Source: Nannobrachium achirus (lineage: Eukaryota > Chordata > Actinopteri > Myctophiformes > Myctophidae). Taken from it: 64,000 bases of DNA. The stretch covers positions 73,581,272 to 73,645,271 of the forward strand of contig OY997641.1 in the NCBI GenBank assembly GCA_963921795.1, in the 5' to 3' direction. A program made the position numbers and the translations under genes. Under the pieces are notes generated by a model, which saw only the letters and a list, made by a program, of their open reading frames with translations, was not told the DNA's origin and searched no databases. Below, piece after piece: positions 50,576-61,754 of this stretch; positions within the stretch are counted from its first letter, which is position 1; every line of letters starts with the position of its first letter.

Positions 50576-51084
50576 TGTAACAGCAGTTAACCCGCCCCGC
50601 CAAGAATCACACACCCAAGGCACTGATGATGATGAGGGTTACTTTATGTAGCTCTGCAATGAGGGTAGTGAGACACATACAGGAACATAGGTTAGTGGCT
50701 CTGCTGGTTATTGACGTCTGAAGGAAAAGACGACAATATTGTCTTTCAGTACAGGTTACATAATGCAACTAACGTGATCCACGTGAGTTAAAACAGATTC
50801 AAAACGAAAATACAGCATGTTCACAGTTACTACATGGCTGTGTATCTTAAAATAAATCTCACGTTAGCCTTAATGCACTTTAAGATAACATTTGAGGAGA
50901 GCAGACAGAAACGTGCTTACCACACAGCAGACCACAGGAGACTGTGGCTGCTTCCTGCCTCCAGGGCACTTTTATACTAGACACCAGCAGAGGGCACTAC
51001 CGGGCCACTCATTGCAGGACAAATATATACATATCTTAGCAGGAATTTCACTATAATTAACAAGGTCTTTCTCCACCTGTTACA
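50576..51084 (-). repeat. 3' LTR of Gypsy element
   Basis: Starts (plus sense) TGTAACAGCAG and ends CACCTGTTACA. It is preceded on the element strand by a purine tract. A TATA box is present but in this LTR would only drive flanking DNA. Confidence 0.95.
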
Positions 51085-51096
51085 TACACCCCCCTG
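51085..51096 (-). promoter_or_regulatory. Polypurine tract
   Basis: CAGGGGGGTGTA directly abuts the 3' LTR on the element strand, the expected primer site for plus-strand DNA synthesis. Confidence 0.8.
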
Positions 51097-51413
51097 AAAT
51101 TCTGCTAAATATGGGAAGTGTATCTCTCAAAATAAAACGAACAAAACCATAGGCAAAAAGAAAGTGCATACTCTTAGGTAAAAGAAAAGAAAAACTGTGC
51201 GTTACGAGGAACAAAACTTAAGTACATGTCAGTTCAAAAACTCTCCCAAAAAGGAGTATGTAGAGAAAGAAGGCGATCAAACTCCTAACTAAACACAGAC
51301 TCAAAGATGCCTGTTACACCTCTGAAATGTAAATCATTGTTCCTATACAGTCTCAATCTCAAGCGTACTACTCAAACGCTTCTTTTGGTTATACACTCTC
51401 ATAACCCTGTTAC

Positions 51414-54400
51414 TCAGACTGAAAGTGCATTCGTAAAGAAATGAATCAAAGAACTAACAGAAACTGTGGACACAGAATCCACATCTAATACTTGGTCATT
51501 CATCTCACAAACGAGACGTCTGGGAGGTCTGATTGACCTACGATCCCTGAGACCATGGCGGCCAGACTGTGTGCAAACCACCTGAGCTAAAGGGCCTGGA
51601 ACGTCTAAGTCAGTGTCTGGAACGGTTGTCTCAGGGGCGTCAGTGTCTGGGGAGTCAACGTTCGGGGGATTAATGTCTGTGGGAATATTGTCGGGAGGGG
51701 ACATGTCTGCGACGGGGGAGTCTTGGGGGACCACATCTTCAGAGCACTGTGGTGGGTCTTCCGTACTGTCGACTGCAGAGTGGGCATCCTCCTGTTCAGC
51801 GGCTGGATGGCTGGCTTGACTGGACTCTGTGACTGTGAGAGAGTCAGACTGGGCAACATCAGACCTCTGGTCAAGCGAGTCGCCATCCTCTTCTGAACTG
51901 GCTTTATCATCACGCGTCTGCAACAACCAGTTAACTGTACGAGCTTCACTGTCTTCGACCACGACAGGTACATCAGGGCACATTTCACTTCCATGTGCAG
52001 CATCATCACATTCTGAGTATGCAGGCTCAGCGTCCACATCTCCTTCACATGGCAGGAAGCTAACAGAGAGCAGTAGATTCCTATGGACGACTCTTTCTCT
52101 GCCCGTCAGACAATCCTTGACTCTGTAGACATTGATGTCAGGCTTGACCGACATGACTTCATATGGAGTCGACTCCCACTTGTCTGCAACCTTGCGTTTC
52201 CCAGGTACACCTCTGTTGGCGATCAACACTCTGTCTCCAACGACAAGAGGTGAACCCTTGACCTTGCGGTTGTACAGCTTAGCGTGGCGAGTCTGTTCCT
52301 TGAGACTGTTCCTCTGCACAATCTGAGCAGCCTCATGCAGATCTTTCTTCAGTTGGGACACAAAGTCTGAGTGGCTGACAACAGCATCATTGGTCAGAGC
52401 ATGCTGAAACATGACGTCGACAGGGAGACGAGGGATTCTCCCAAACACAAGGTAGAATGGTGCAAACCCTGTCGTCTCATGCTCCGTGCAGTTGTAGCAG
52501 AAGGTGAGCTGCTGCAGCATTTGTGGCCACTTTGCCTTGGGCTGAGGGGGAAGGGTCCTGATCATATTTCCCAGGGTCCTATTAAATCTCTCTGTGACAC
52601 CATTTCCCATGGGGTGATAAGGAGTGGTATGGGACTTCTGTACCCCAGCCATCTCTAGAAGCTCCTTGATCAGCTTGCTCTCAAAGTTAGCCCCCTGGTC
52701 GGAGTGAATACGACGGGGAAAACCATAAATGAGGAAGAAGTCATTCCAGAGACGACGAGCTACTTGTTTGGCAGTCTGATTCCTGCATGGGAAGGCGTGT
52801 GCCATCTTGGAGAAATGATCAGTCACAACTAGAACATCCACAGACTTGTTCCCTTGCTCAGCGCTATAGAAGTCTATGCAGACTAACTCCATAGGCTCAG
52901 AGGTGACTATGTTCTTGAGTGGCGCACGGCCGTGTGGCTCAGGTGTCTTTCCAACTATGCAGCGTTGACAGGACCGAACATAGTTCACGACATCACGTTC
53001 CATGCCACTCCAGAAGAACCGTTGCTTCACCAGCGACAAGGTACGGTGCTGGCCTTGGTGACCTGCTACGTCATGGAGACCATGGAGGACTTTCTGCTTC
53101 AACGAGTCTGGCACTATGAACTGGAAGATCTTCTTGTTCATGTGAGGATCTTTCTTTGTCTTGTACAGCATGCCATCTTGTATGGTGAGTTTACTCCAAT
53201 GCTTCAGCAGCTTGATCACACCACGTGACTCAACACCTCTCTCACGTTTGGTAGGTCTCTTGTGTCTCTGTACAAAGTACATGACCCTGCTTATTGTGTC
53301 GTCGTGCTCCTGCAGACTGACAAGCTGGCTTTGAGGGAGTGCAGTGGACTGGTCTTCCTTCAGTAGAAGATTGAGGGCAGCATCTGTACCCAGCATATGA
53401 CTCACACCGCCAGTGGACTGAGCAGTGAGGATGGCAGCGACTTCTTCTGATGCAACTGAGCCTCTTACACCTGGTGGAACAGCTTCTTGCACTGGCTCGT
53501 TCGATGTTTCACTACCTTCACCCACAACAGCTTGACAGTGGTTAGACACTCTGAACACTTCCTGCACAGTTCTGTCGTTCACACCGTTGACTCGTTCTAG
53601 CAGCGAGGTATAGGGCTCGGTCACAAGGCGATGACCCACACACGACTGGACAAACGGCTCACGGCTCAAGGCGTCGGCTACGATGTTCTTCGGGCCGGGG
53701 ATGTACTTCAAGTCGAAGTCGTATGCAGCGAGCTTCGCCACCCAACGCTGTTCACACGCATCAAGTCTGGGTTTGGTCAGAATGTACGTCAAGGGGTTAT
53801 TGTCAGTCCATGTGGTGAAGTGTCTGCCTTTCAACCAATGGCTGAATTTGTCACATACGGCCCATTTCAAGGCGAGAAATTCAAGCCGGTGTGCAGGGTA
53901 ATTCAGCTGGGAGCGTGAGAGGGTCCTACTCGCAAAGGCGACTGGTCTGGCTACTTTTCCACCAGGCGGCAGTTGCGACAGGACAGCTCCAATCCCATCA
54001 AAAGATGCGTCGACAGCAAGAATGAACGGGGCATTGAAATCAGGGTGAGCTAGAGTAACACTCGCCATGAGGTCCTGCTTCAGCGTCTCAAACGCGGTCT
54101 GGCAAGCGTCGGTCCAATCAGCAGGTGACAGCTTGACCTGACCTCCTTTCTTGACAGGTTTGCGACCTTTCTTGTTCTTGCGCTGAGCACCAGGTTCGGC
54201 TGTGAGCTTGAATAACGGTTTTGCCTTTGCAGAGCATGACTCGATGAAACCTTGATAGTACATAATCATGCCCAGATATGATCTGATCTTGCTAGGGCAA
54301 GGTGTCTTCCCATCAGATTCCATGAGGTCAGTAACTTGGAGGTCATTTATGGCTCTCACTTTCTCTGGGTCAGTTCGAACTCCATCTTCACTGATGACGT

Positions 54401-54473
54401 GCCCAAGAAACTTCACAGTCCTCCTGAGGAAGAAGCATTTCTTGGGTGCGAGCTTAAGGTTGTGTTCCTTGAG
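51414..54473 (-). pseudogene. Gypsy pol, downstream part (RT end, RNase H, integrase)
   Basis: Open for about 1019 codons after the stop at 54474. In order: end of RT with the connection domain, RNase H (FILAVDASFDGIGAVLSQ), an HHCC zinc motif (HDVAGH, later CQRC), and the integrase core with CIDFY, HSDQG and NGVTERFN, the last Asp and Glu separated by 35 residues. A long acidic Ser/Asp/Pro-rich tail follows; no chromodomain is obvious. The enzyme would insert element DNA. It is intact apart from separation from the upstream part by the stop. Confidence 0.93.
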
Positions 54474-56270
54474 TCAGGCAAACACCATCTCTATGCGTCG
54501 GAGTGCAGCTTCCTCAGTCGGCGCAAATACCATCAGGTCGTCAAGGTAACACAACAGGCTTGTGAAATTCTCGTCACCGAATATGGACATCATCATCCTC
54601 ATGAACGTTGCCGGACTGTTACATAGGCCTTGAGGAAGTCGATTCCATTCATGTAGTCCAAAGGGAGACGAGAACGCAGTATACTTCTTGTCATCAGGGT
54701 GCAAGGGGACATTATAAAAGCCTGATGTCAGGTCCATTGTGGAGAAGAATGCATTCCCACCGAGTGCAGCTAGAGCGTCGGCCTGATGAGGCAGTGGGTA
54801 GGCATCTTTCACCGTTCTTGCGTTAAGCCATCTGAAGTCAGTGCAGACTCTGAGCTCTCCATTCCGCTTCCATATGAGAACGAGCGCAGACGCATATTCA
54901 CTGCACGACTTCTGAATAATGCCCTTTTCTTCCATCTCATTCAGAGTCGTTCTCAACTTTTCATACTGGCTTGGCGGTATGCGTCTGTAAGGTAGACGGA
55001 ATGGCTTGTCGTCGACAAGGTGGATGCGATGCACAAACCCCTTAGCTTCTCCACAGTCCAGCTTGTGTCGGGAGAAGATTGACTCATACTGTTCGATGAT
55101 GTGAAGGAGCTTGTCTCTCCACTGCAGCGACACCTCACACGACTTCAGGTCAAGATCTTGCAGGCCCAGAGCCTCTAGTGCACGCACCATGTCCTCTTCT
55201 GACCTTGGCTGCACATCTTCACTCTGCACACACTGCACGTTGCACTTGACTTCGTCCGCTTCAGGCAGGTCTTCTACTGCAATACAGGGAGACACATCTG
55301 CTATCTTGGCGTTCCTTCTCAGCACCACAGTTTTGTCCGTTGGATTTATGACTTTAACGGGCACCCATCGATCTCCCCAAAGAGGAGTAACGACTCTTCC
55401 GACTAGTATGTGTTTGGGTCTGGCTTTAGACTGCGTCGGCTCAACGACCACTGTACTGCCCGCTGACATCACTGCTGACTCGGGTAACTTGCCCCAGACA
55501 AGGTGTTCACTCTGCGGTTTCAGTGTCACGCAACTCTTGACTTTCACCGTACCAACCTTATCTGGAATGCAATCACCCCTCCATCTCTCTGTGTTGGAAA
55601 GCAGTGACAGGAATTGGCAGTGGTCATCAGACTGACCATTGTTGGGCGAGGAAACTAGTCTCCAGTAGCCGTCGGTGCTCTTCAGTTGAGTTAGGATGTG
55701 CTTGATGGCATTGCTGCCAAGGATCATCTGTTCCGTCTGGCCTGGAACAACCATTGCTGGAATGATCATTCTGCATCCGTAAACAGTGACATCAAGGTCG
55801 TACATATCTTTGGGGGAAACGCGGTGTCCACCGCAGCCTATAATGACATAATCATCAGCTGTGTCTTTTCTCATGTCAGGGCATTGCTGTAGCAGGGACT
55901 CAACAGCAGACTCACTTAGTGTACAGGCCATTGAACCGCTGTCCAATAGTGCTTTGAGAGTGGGGCCATTCTTCACAGACACAGGTGTGTAGAACAGGCT
56001 GTTGGTCTCTGCTATTCTCTGGGATCCCTGAAATATCAGTTTCTTGGATGAGGGTATCGTACTGCTGTATAACTGGTAGAGGGACTCATTATCTTGCATG
56101 TCGGGTTCCTCATTACTGGTGGGAGGCTTATTGGGTTGATCTGCACTGTCCTCCCCTATGTGCAGATCAATCAGTTTTCCTGATGCTCCGGGACAGCCTT
56201 CTTTTGTGGACAGCCACGGCGCGAATGGCCCGGGGCGTGGCAGTGGAAACAAAGCCTCTTCTCCCGGCAA
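54474..56270 (-). pseudogene. Gypsy pol, upstream part (protease, RT fingers and palm)
   Basis: Residues about 108-117 hold the aspartic protease site (LLDSGSMAC). RT follows with RVCTDFRWLN, LPQGLCNSPATF and YLDD at about residues 575-578. The frame ends in TGA at 54474-54476, and the next codons continue RT without a shift, so one point change explains it; a CpG codon change is likely. The frame lies -1 relative to gag with about 100 bases of overlap, so expression would need -1 frameshifting; no standard slippery heptamer was found. Confidence 0.92.
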
Positions 56271-57532
56271 TGAGAGAAAGCACTGTGATCATCAGCTCTG
56301 CAAATTAAACATGGCTTGCTAGTGAAACCATCGATGCGGTCTTCAGGTTTGAGCGGAGCTCGCCTCCTCACTTGTGACTGGTCAGAGGCTCCACGCAGCA
56401 GAACCTTCTCCAACATAGCCATCACCTCTGCTAGTGGGACATACTGTGGGCTCTGTGCCTGAGGTGGCTCGTGGCTGCTGTTAGTATGGACTGGGCTATA
56501 GCTCAGCTCTGCTTTGTGCACAGCAATGTCCGCCTTTTTCACAGGGTGCACTGGGGAAGATGCTTTGCTGCTCATCTCGGCGTGGTACTCGTTTAGCACC
56601 TCCAGTACTTCACATGCTGACCACTTGTCAATAGTTTTGGATCTGAAAGTGAGCGTTAGGTCTTTGCAGGGACAGTTCCTAATAAACATGCGAGTCACTT
56701 CCATCTCAGGGTTGTCCAGTGTTTTGCCCTGTTCTTTCAGACAGTCAGTGGCAAGGTCAGCTGCTCTGTTTAGTCTCAGCCAGTAGTCATAGGGGTCTTC
56801 ATGGTCATTGGGCAAAGTCGAGTAAAAGTCAGCTAAGGGGACAGCAGAGTACCAAGTAGAACTAAAGTGCTTTCTGAGAAGACCATAAATTATGTCAGGG
56901 TGAGCATAAACATCAGTGTTGCTGTTTCTAATGCCAAATTTAACAACATCCTTAGCTTTTCCTCTCAAATGCATAAGGATTTCCTCAGCCTGCTCTTCAA
57001 CCCTTACATTACTCTTTTTAATGAATGTTCTCATCAGATCTTCCCATTCATACACTGTGATTGAGTCTGAGCCATCTCCTATAAAAGATGGTGGTTCTTT
57101 AACCTTCCTCTGTGTAACAACATGTACCTGGGATAAATCTGACACATGGCTGGACTGACTCAATGTGTTCGCTACAGCTTGTGTGGCAGTAGAACTGGGA
57201 GCAACAGTGTTGTGTGGCTGTATGCGTGACATAATGCTGTCAGCTAGTTGATGTCCTATTTCCTGAATAACAGTCCTCATTTGGTCATTCACACACTCAG
57301 AACTGTCATTAGTAGGATTTGGTGTAGATGTGACCTGAGCTACAGGTGAGCTGGTGTGATGGTCAGCTACATCATGGACCCTAGCTCTAGGAACTGCCTC
57401 TAAAGAGGGCATACCAACACCAGGGGCAGGACTATCAAAGGAAAAAGGGATGGGGGTAGGCATACCCCTGCCCCTATTAACATTAATGGGTGTGCCAAAC
57501 CGTGGCATGAAGCCATTACTCTGCGTAGACAT
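56171..57532 (-). CDS. Gypsy gag
   Basis: 453 residues from ATG at 57532. The Gly/Arg/Pro-rich N-terminus is followed by a capsid-like helical region (about residues 130-310, with YEWEDLMRTFIKKS and DYWLRLNRAADL). A CCHC zinc knuckle lies at about residues 428-441 (CFHCHAPGHSRRGC), with a looser Cys/His cluster just before it (CLICRADDHSAFSHC). It would form particles and bind element RNA. No stop or frameshift was seen. Confidence 0.93.
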   Translation of the reverse strand: MSTQSNGFMPRFGTPINVNRGRGMPTPIPFSFDSPAPGVGMPSLEAVPRARVHDVADHHTSSPVAQVTSTPNPTNDSSECVNDQMRTVIQEIGHQLADSIMSRIQPHNTVAPSSTATQAVANTLSQSSHVSDLSQVHVVTQRKVKEPPSFIGDGSDSITVYEWEDLMRTFIKKSNVRVEEQAEEILMHLRGKAKDVVKFGIRNSNTDVYAHPDIIYGLLRKHFSSTWYSAVPLADFYSTLPNDHEDPYDYWLRLNRAADLATDCLKEQGKTLDNPEMEVTRMFIRNCPCKDLTLTFRSKTIDKWSACEVLEVLNEYHAEMSSKASSPVHPVKKADIAVHKAELSYSPVHTNSSHEPPQAQSPQYVPLAEVMAMLEKVLLRGASDQSQVRRRAPLKPEDRIDGFTSKPCLICRADDHSAFSHCREKRLCFHCHAPGHSRRGCPQKKAVPEHQEN

Positions 57533-57828
57533 TTTTCAAAAGTGTTTGACACAATTAGGATGCTCAAAATCCCAAACTCAAAATATTTCACCATGGAAAG
57601 TGAAATCATCAATCAATAGGAAAACAAAAAAACAAGAAAATAAATCAGCAGACTACGTGACACGCTACTGGTGCAACACGTAAATATCTCTGTGCCTCTA
57701 TGATACACTGCACAGTGTACAGTAATTAGCCTCACTGCACTGCTATGCTAAACTGTAAACCCATACTGTAAACCGATGAAGTGGTGTGGCTGGCAGGACG
57801 GTCATCCGGTTCGATGAACTTGATAGTA

Positions 57829-57847
57829 GTCACGGGTCATGGCACCA
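57829..57847 (-). promoter_or_regulatory. Primer binding site of Gypsy element
   Basis: One base after the 5' LTR the element strand reads TGGTGCCATGACCCGTG. It starts with TGG, as needed to pair with the CCA end of a tRNA. I could not name the tRNA. Confidence 0.7.
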
Positions 57848-57848
57848 A

Positions 57849-58357
57849 TGTAACAGCAGTTAACCCGCCCCGCCAAGAATCACACACCCAAGGCACTGAT
57901 GATGATGAGGGTTACTTTATGTAGCTCTGCAGTGAGGGTAGTGAGACACATACAGGAACATAGGTTAGTGGCTCTGCTGGTTATTGACGTCTGAAGGAAA
58001 AGACGACAATATTGTCTTTCAGTACAGGTTACATAATGCAACTAACGTGATCCACGTGAGTTAAAACAGATTCAAAACGAAAATACAGCATGTTCACAGT
58101 TACTACATGGCTGTGTATCTTAAAATAAATCTCACGTTAGCCTTAATGCACTTTAAGATAACATTTGAGGAGAGCAGACAGAAACGTGCTTACCACACAG
58201 CAGACCACAGGAGACTGTGGCTGCTTCCTGCCTCCAGGGCACTTTTATACTAGACACCAGCAGAGGGCACTACCGGGCCACTCATTGCAGGACAAATATA
58301 TACATATCTTAGCAGGAATTTCACTATAATTAACAAGGTCTTTCTCCACCTGTTACA
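57849..58357 (-). repeat. 5' LTR of Gypsy element
   Basis: Same 509-bp sequence as 50576-51084 with one difference seen. It is the promoter-bearing LTR for this minus-strand element. Confidence 0.95.
58242..58250 (-). promoter_or_regulatory. TATA box in 5' LTR
   Basis: Element-strand AGTATAAAAGTGCC lies about 110 bases from the LTR start, a normal place for an LTR promoter. Confidence 0.65.
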
Positions 58358-59457
58358 TATATATAGAAGGCCATACAGGCTAACAATCTTATTTCATGCT
58401 GTATTTAATTGCAGCCAATTGTATCCAATATTGCAGGGGCTACCACGCATTAAGCATGTTTTTCCCCCGTTGTACAAAAGTCATCACGAGGCCTTCTGCA
58501 GCAGATAGCAGACCTACAAGCTCAATGTGTCCTGACTCGCGGATGCAACGTGGTTTCATCTTGTAGTCTGATCACTCCATATTATGTCTACATAAGCGCT
58601 CTTTTTTTATATATATAAAAGTGCTTATATAAGTACCATATAAGCCATCATAAGTACCCAAATCTTCCGTATTATTTAATCAAACGCATTTTAATCATTT
58701 CGGTCACCATTTTATATGCTTTCCCCTCCGCTTTTAACTGTGATCCTATCGGTTGGGAGGTGTATTGCACTCACTGATACATTATAATTGTTTGAGAAAA
58801 AAAGCCACCGATCGGACTCAAATCATATTTATTAAACAATGCTTAAGATACGGGTAACTCTGTGGGCCCGTAATACATTCTAACATACGTGGCCGGGGGA
58901 TAAGCACTTTGTTTGAAATAGTAACCCTTTATGTAGACGTAAGGGGACATATGAAGGAAGCAATCCGAGTCTGAACCTAGGTTCCAAGCAGACATGTAGG
59001 CCGCTGGTTTGTAGGCATAATCATTAAATGAATGAACGCAGACTAAAGCAACAACTTTTAAATTGAGTCAGGCTACATTATATTGTACTTCTTTCGGGAT
59101 AAATAAATAACACAAATGTTTAAGAACTGCTAAATAAAGTACTTTAGCCGCCATTGGAACGCTGGCTTGGGCCCGTCTTTTTGGTGGACAAATCACCTCA
59201 ATCCACCCCTGGTCAGACTCGAGGTCTTCTCTGCAATTTACGGTCACACGGATGTTATTTTTTATTTTTATTATGGAGGTGGTTTCTGCCTGGACAGAAT
59301 GGTCCTCAAAATAAAATAATCCAAACGACATGTTTAATATAAAAACGCTGCGGAGCAGCTCTGCACTCAGTCTGTCTGCTGTAGCAGGTTGGAGAGAAAG
59401 ACACAGGTGTTCATCATCAGGTTGATTAGGTAAAGCGCAGTCTGCATGCACGGCCCA
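58358..59457. other. Unique-looking sequence, no supported gene
   Basis: An AGACCTACAAG...CTTGTAGTCTG inverted pair at 58507-58575 recalls the hairpin family. A 127-residue minus-strand ORF (59068-59451) has ordinary composition but no motif or splice support. Confidence 0.5.
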
Positions 59458-59660
59458 CAGGGTGCGTTCGTAAATGCGCCCCGTTTGTGGTTAGGGATAA
59501 GGGTTATAGTTAGGTTTAGGCATAGTTTTACTGAGGCTAAGGTTAGGGTTAGGGTTAGGCATAGTTTTACTGAGGTTAGGGTTAGGATTAGGGTTAGGTT
59601 TAGGCACTCACTACACTGAGTACACACCCGTCACCCGGTGCGCATTTTCGAACGCACCCT
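59458..59660. mobile_element. MITE-like element holding a GGTTAG minisatellite
   Basis: CAGGGTGCGTTCGTAAATGC and the reverse of GCGCATTTTCGAACGCACCC form inverted ends about 200 bases apart. The inside is GGGTTAGG repeats with CATAGTTTTACTGAGG. No target duplication is clear. Confidence 0.65.
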
Positions 59661-59912
59661 TTGGTGACTGAAACACCAGAGGAAAACACCATCCCAGCCC
59701 ACAGTACCTAGTCCACTGATAGTCTCACAATTTAAACTGGAGAACCAATCATATTGCCACAAATTGATCAGTTAGTAATTTGAATGTTCCTTTGATGTTA
59801 CAGTACATTCTCGCGGTTAAAATTTCACAACCTCGTCTTTCGTTTCCACCCCGGAAGAAAAGAATACCAGTAAGACTCCCTAATCGGGAGATAAGCGACC
59901 GTTAGGTCGCAG

Positions 59913-60260
59913 CGTGATTTTAGGGCAAAATTTGTAGGAGCATTGTCCAAAAATGTGTTTGAAAAAATGGGCCTGATGGTGGCGCTATATGGGACATCCA
60001 TATTGATGAGATGAGTGTAGACATACTGTGTACCGATTTGCGTGATTTTAGGGCAAAATCTGTAGGAGCAGTGTCCAAAAATGTGTTTGAAAAAATCAGC
60101 CTGATGGTGGCGCTATATGGGACAGATCCATGTTGATGACATGAGTGTAGACATAGTGTGTACCGATTTGTGTGATTTTAGGGCAAAATCTGTAGGAGCA
60201 GTGTCCAAAAATGTGTTTTGCAAGAATCTGCCTCATGGTGGCGCTAGAAGAGGGCCATGT
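59913..60260. repeat. 128-130-bp tandem repeat
   Basis: GTGATTTTAGGGCAAAATC starts near 59913, 60041 and 60171. Each unit ends in TGATGGTGGCGCTATA. It resembles the 378-bp repeat at 39776-40640 in opposite sense. Confidence 0.88.
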
Positions 60261-60261
60261 G

Positions 60262-60600
60262 AGAAATGAGGGGTGGGGTCTCCGCGTTGCCTTGGCGGAC
60301 GAATAGGTACCGGCCCCGGCTCTCCCGGACGCTCCTAGCCCGAGTTACGGTATTTTATGTGAGCTGCAGTGTAGGGGGTCCTCCACTGGGGGTGCCACCA
60401 CTTTGGCATCCGTTCTGGAGCACCAGGAGTCGGTGGTCCCCGGGAATTCCCCGTGAGCAGCCCCGTTGTGGTGGTCATTTGGTCATTTTTTACATCTGGG
60501 GGTCCCCCAGGGACCTGGGGGTCCCTGGAGCTCTGGGTTGTAGTTTGGCAGGCAAGGAGTGTGTGTGCAAAATCTGGCATGGATCGGGGCAACGGTTGCG
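60262..60600 (-). repeat. Dispersed GC-rich family copy
   Basis: Reverse complement of parts of 12280-12480 (GACCGGGAGAGC-like, GGGAATTCCC, AAAATGACCAAATGA). It continues into TTTGGCAGGCAAGGAGTGTG, shared with 1550-1600 and 8140-8180 of the palindrome. CTAATCGGGAGATAAGC at 59880 may be the other part, split by the tandem repeat. Confidence 0.75.
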
Positions 60601-60639
60601 GAGATATGAGCAGGGCAAGAGTGTGACGTGTGAGGTGTG

Positions 60640-60653
60640 ACAGACAGACTGAC

Positions 60654-60703
<50 letters not shown>

Positions 60704-60741
60704 ACGGACGGACGGACGGACGGACGGACGGACGGACGGAC
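60640..60741. repeat. Tetranucleotide tract (GACT)n(GACG)n
   Basis: GACTGACT units turn into GACGGACG units. The Ser/Arg-Gln-Val ORF on the minus strand is a translation of it. Confidence 0.95.
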
Positions 60742-61055
60742 TCTTTATTTGTAATGGTAAAATAGTCTTGAGGAGAAGAAGCCAGGTGAGGGCCAGTTGT
60801 CACAGTCCATGAAAGAAGTGTATACAGCGTTATTAAAGGTAGAATTATAATTTGGGTGATTTTGTAGTTTCACAATAATGCTATGCCTACATTTTAAAAT
60901 GTGTAATAATGACAGCTATGGCTATAGTTTAATTTGTCATGGGTTAGGCCTATATCTCAGCCAGTTAATAACTGTTTTTTGTACAAATTATAAACTAGCT
61001 AAATGTTGTATCAATGTGTTAATATAATAAACATTCTGTCTTGTTCTTTTTTTAG

Positions 61056-61142
61056 ACTAAAGTCAGAGACAAACGTTTCAAGAAACCCTTTACAGCAAAA
61101 CTTTTAAAGACTAACAAAAGGCCATCAAAACAAAAAAGCAAA
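61056..61142 (+). CDS. Possible basic exon, gene unknown
   Basis: A pyrimidine-rich acceptor (TTCTTTTTTTAG) and consensus donor GTAAGT enclose 87 nt open only in phase 0. It reads TKVRDKRFKKPFTAKLLKTN then KRPSKQKSK, lysine-rich like a nuclear-localisation segment. No flanking exon was found, so it may be a chance exon. Confidence 0.35.
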
Positions 61143-61740
61143 GTAAGTATAGTTATATATTTGCTTACAGATGTATTGAATCAGTACAGAATATTGTATT
61201 TCTATGAAAATTAAGAAACATATCTATACTGTACCTGGTTAGGTTACACAAGGTGTTCTGTATGCTTGCTAAGTTACACTGAGAAAAATATCTCTTCCTA
61301 TTTACAAAAAAAAATTAATGCAACCAATTGCATCACTAAATTATGTAAATTATACTAGAATATGCCTTGTATCAAATACTTAATTTGTTTAAGTAGTCAA
61401 CTTATCTTCTCCAGTAAAATTTACAAGACATTTTCAAGTAAAATCTAAGGCAGTAAAATCCATTAGAAATGTCCAGTAAATTCTACAATGTTTAAGTCAC
61501 AGTAAATAATACAAGACATTTCAAGTAAAGTCTGCATTTGTAAAATCTACAAGAATATTCAAGTAAAATCTACAAGTATAATAAAATGAATGAATTTAAT
61601 AAATAAATATTAATATACATTTTAAATAATAACTTATTTTTTTAAATTGTAATTAGATGCCATTTCTGAAAATACTGTAAATGCTTATATTGTCTTATGA
61701 ACACCACCAGAATGAGTCAGGTTTAATAACATTTATTCTG
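61143..61740. other. AT-rich sequence with repeated TAAAATCTACAAG
   Basis: Between 61420 and 61580 the words AGTAAAATCTACAAG and ACATTTTCAAGTAAA recur five or six times at uneven spacing. No exon recognised. Confidence 0.55.
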
Positions 61741-61754
61741 AACCATCAGGACAG

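Larger units (their letters stand above)
50576..58357 (-). mobile_element. Near-intact Gypsy-type LTR retrotransposon
   Basis: Two 509-bp LTRs begin TG and end CA, with TATA on both outer sides (4-bp target duplication). The order gag, protease, RT, RNase H, integrase puts it in the Gypsy (Metaviridae) group. No envelope frame is seen. LTRs differ at one site by eye (50659 against 57932), so insertion is recent. One in-frame stop in pol is the only visible defect. Confidence 0.95.

Noticed and set aside
51605..52048. 147-residue minus-strand ORF overlapping pol
   Set aside because: Alternative frame of the Ser/Pro/Asp-rich pol tail; no independent evidence.
59068..59451. 127-residue minus-strand ORF with ordinary composition
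   Set aside because: No recognised domain, no splice sites, and no mirrored or duplicated copy to test conservation; left as unproven.
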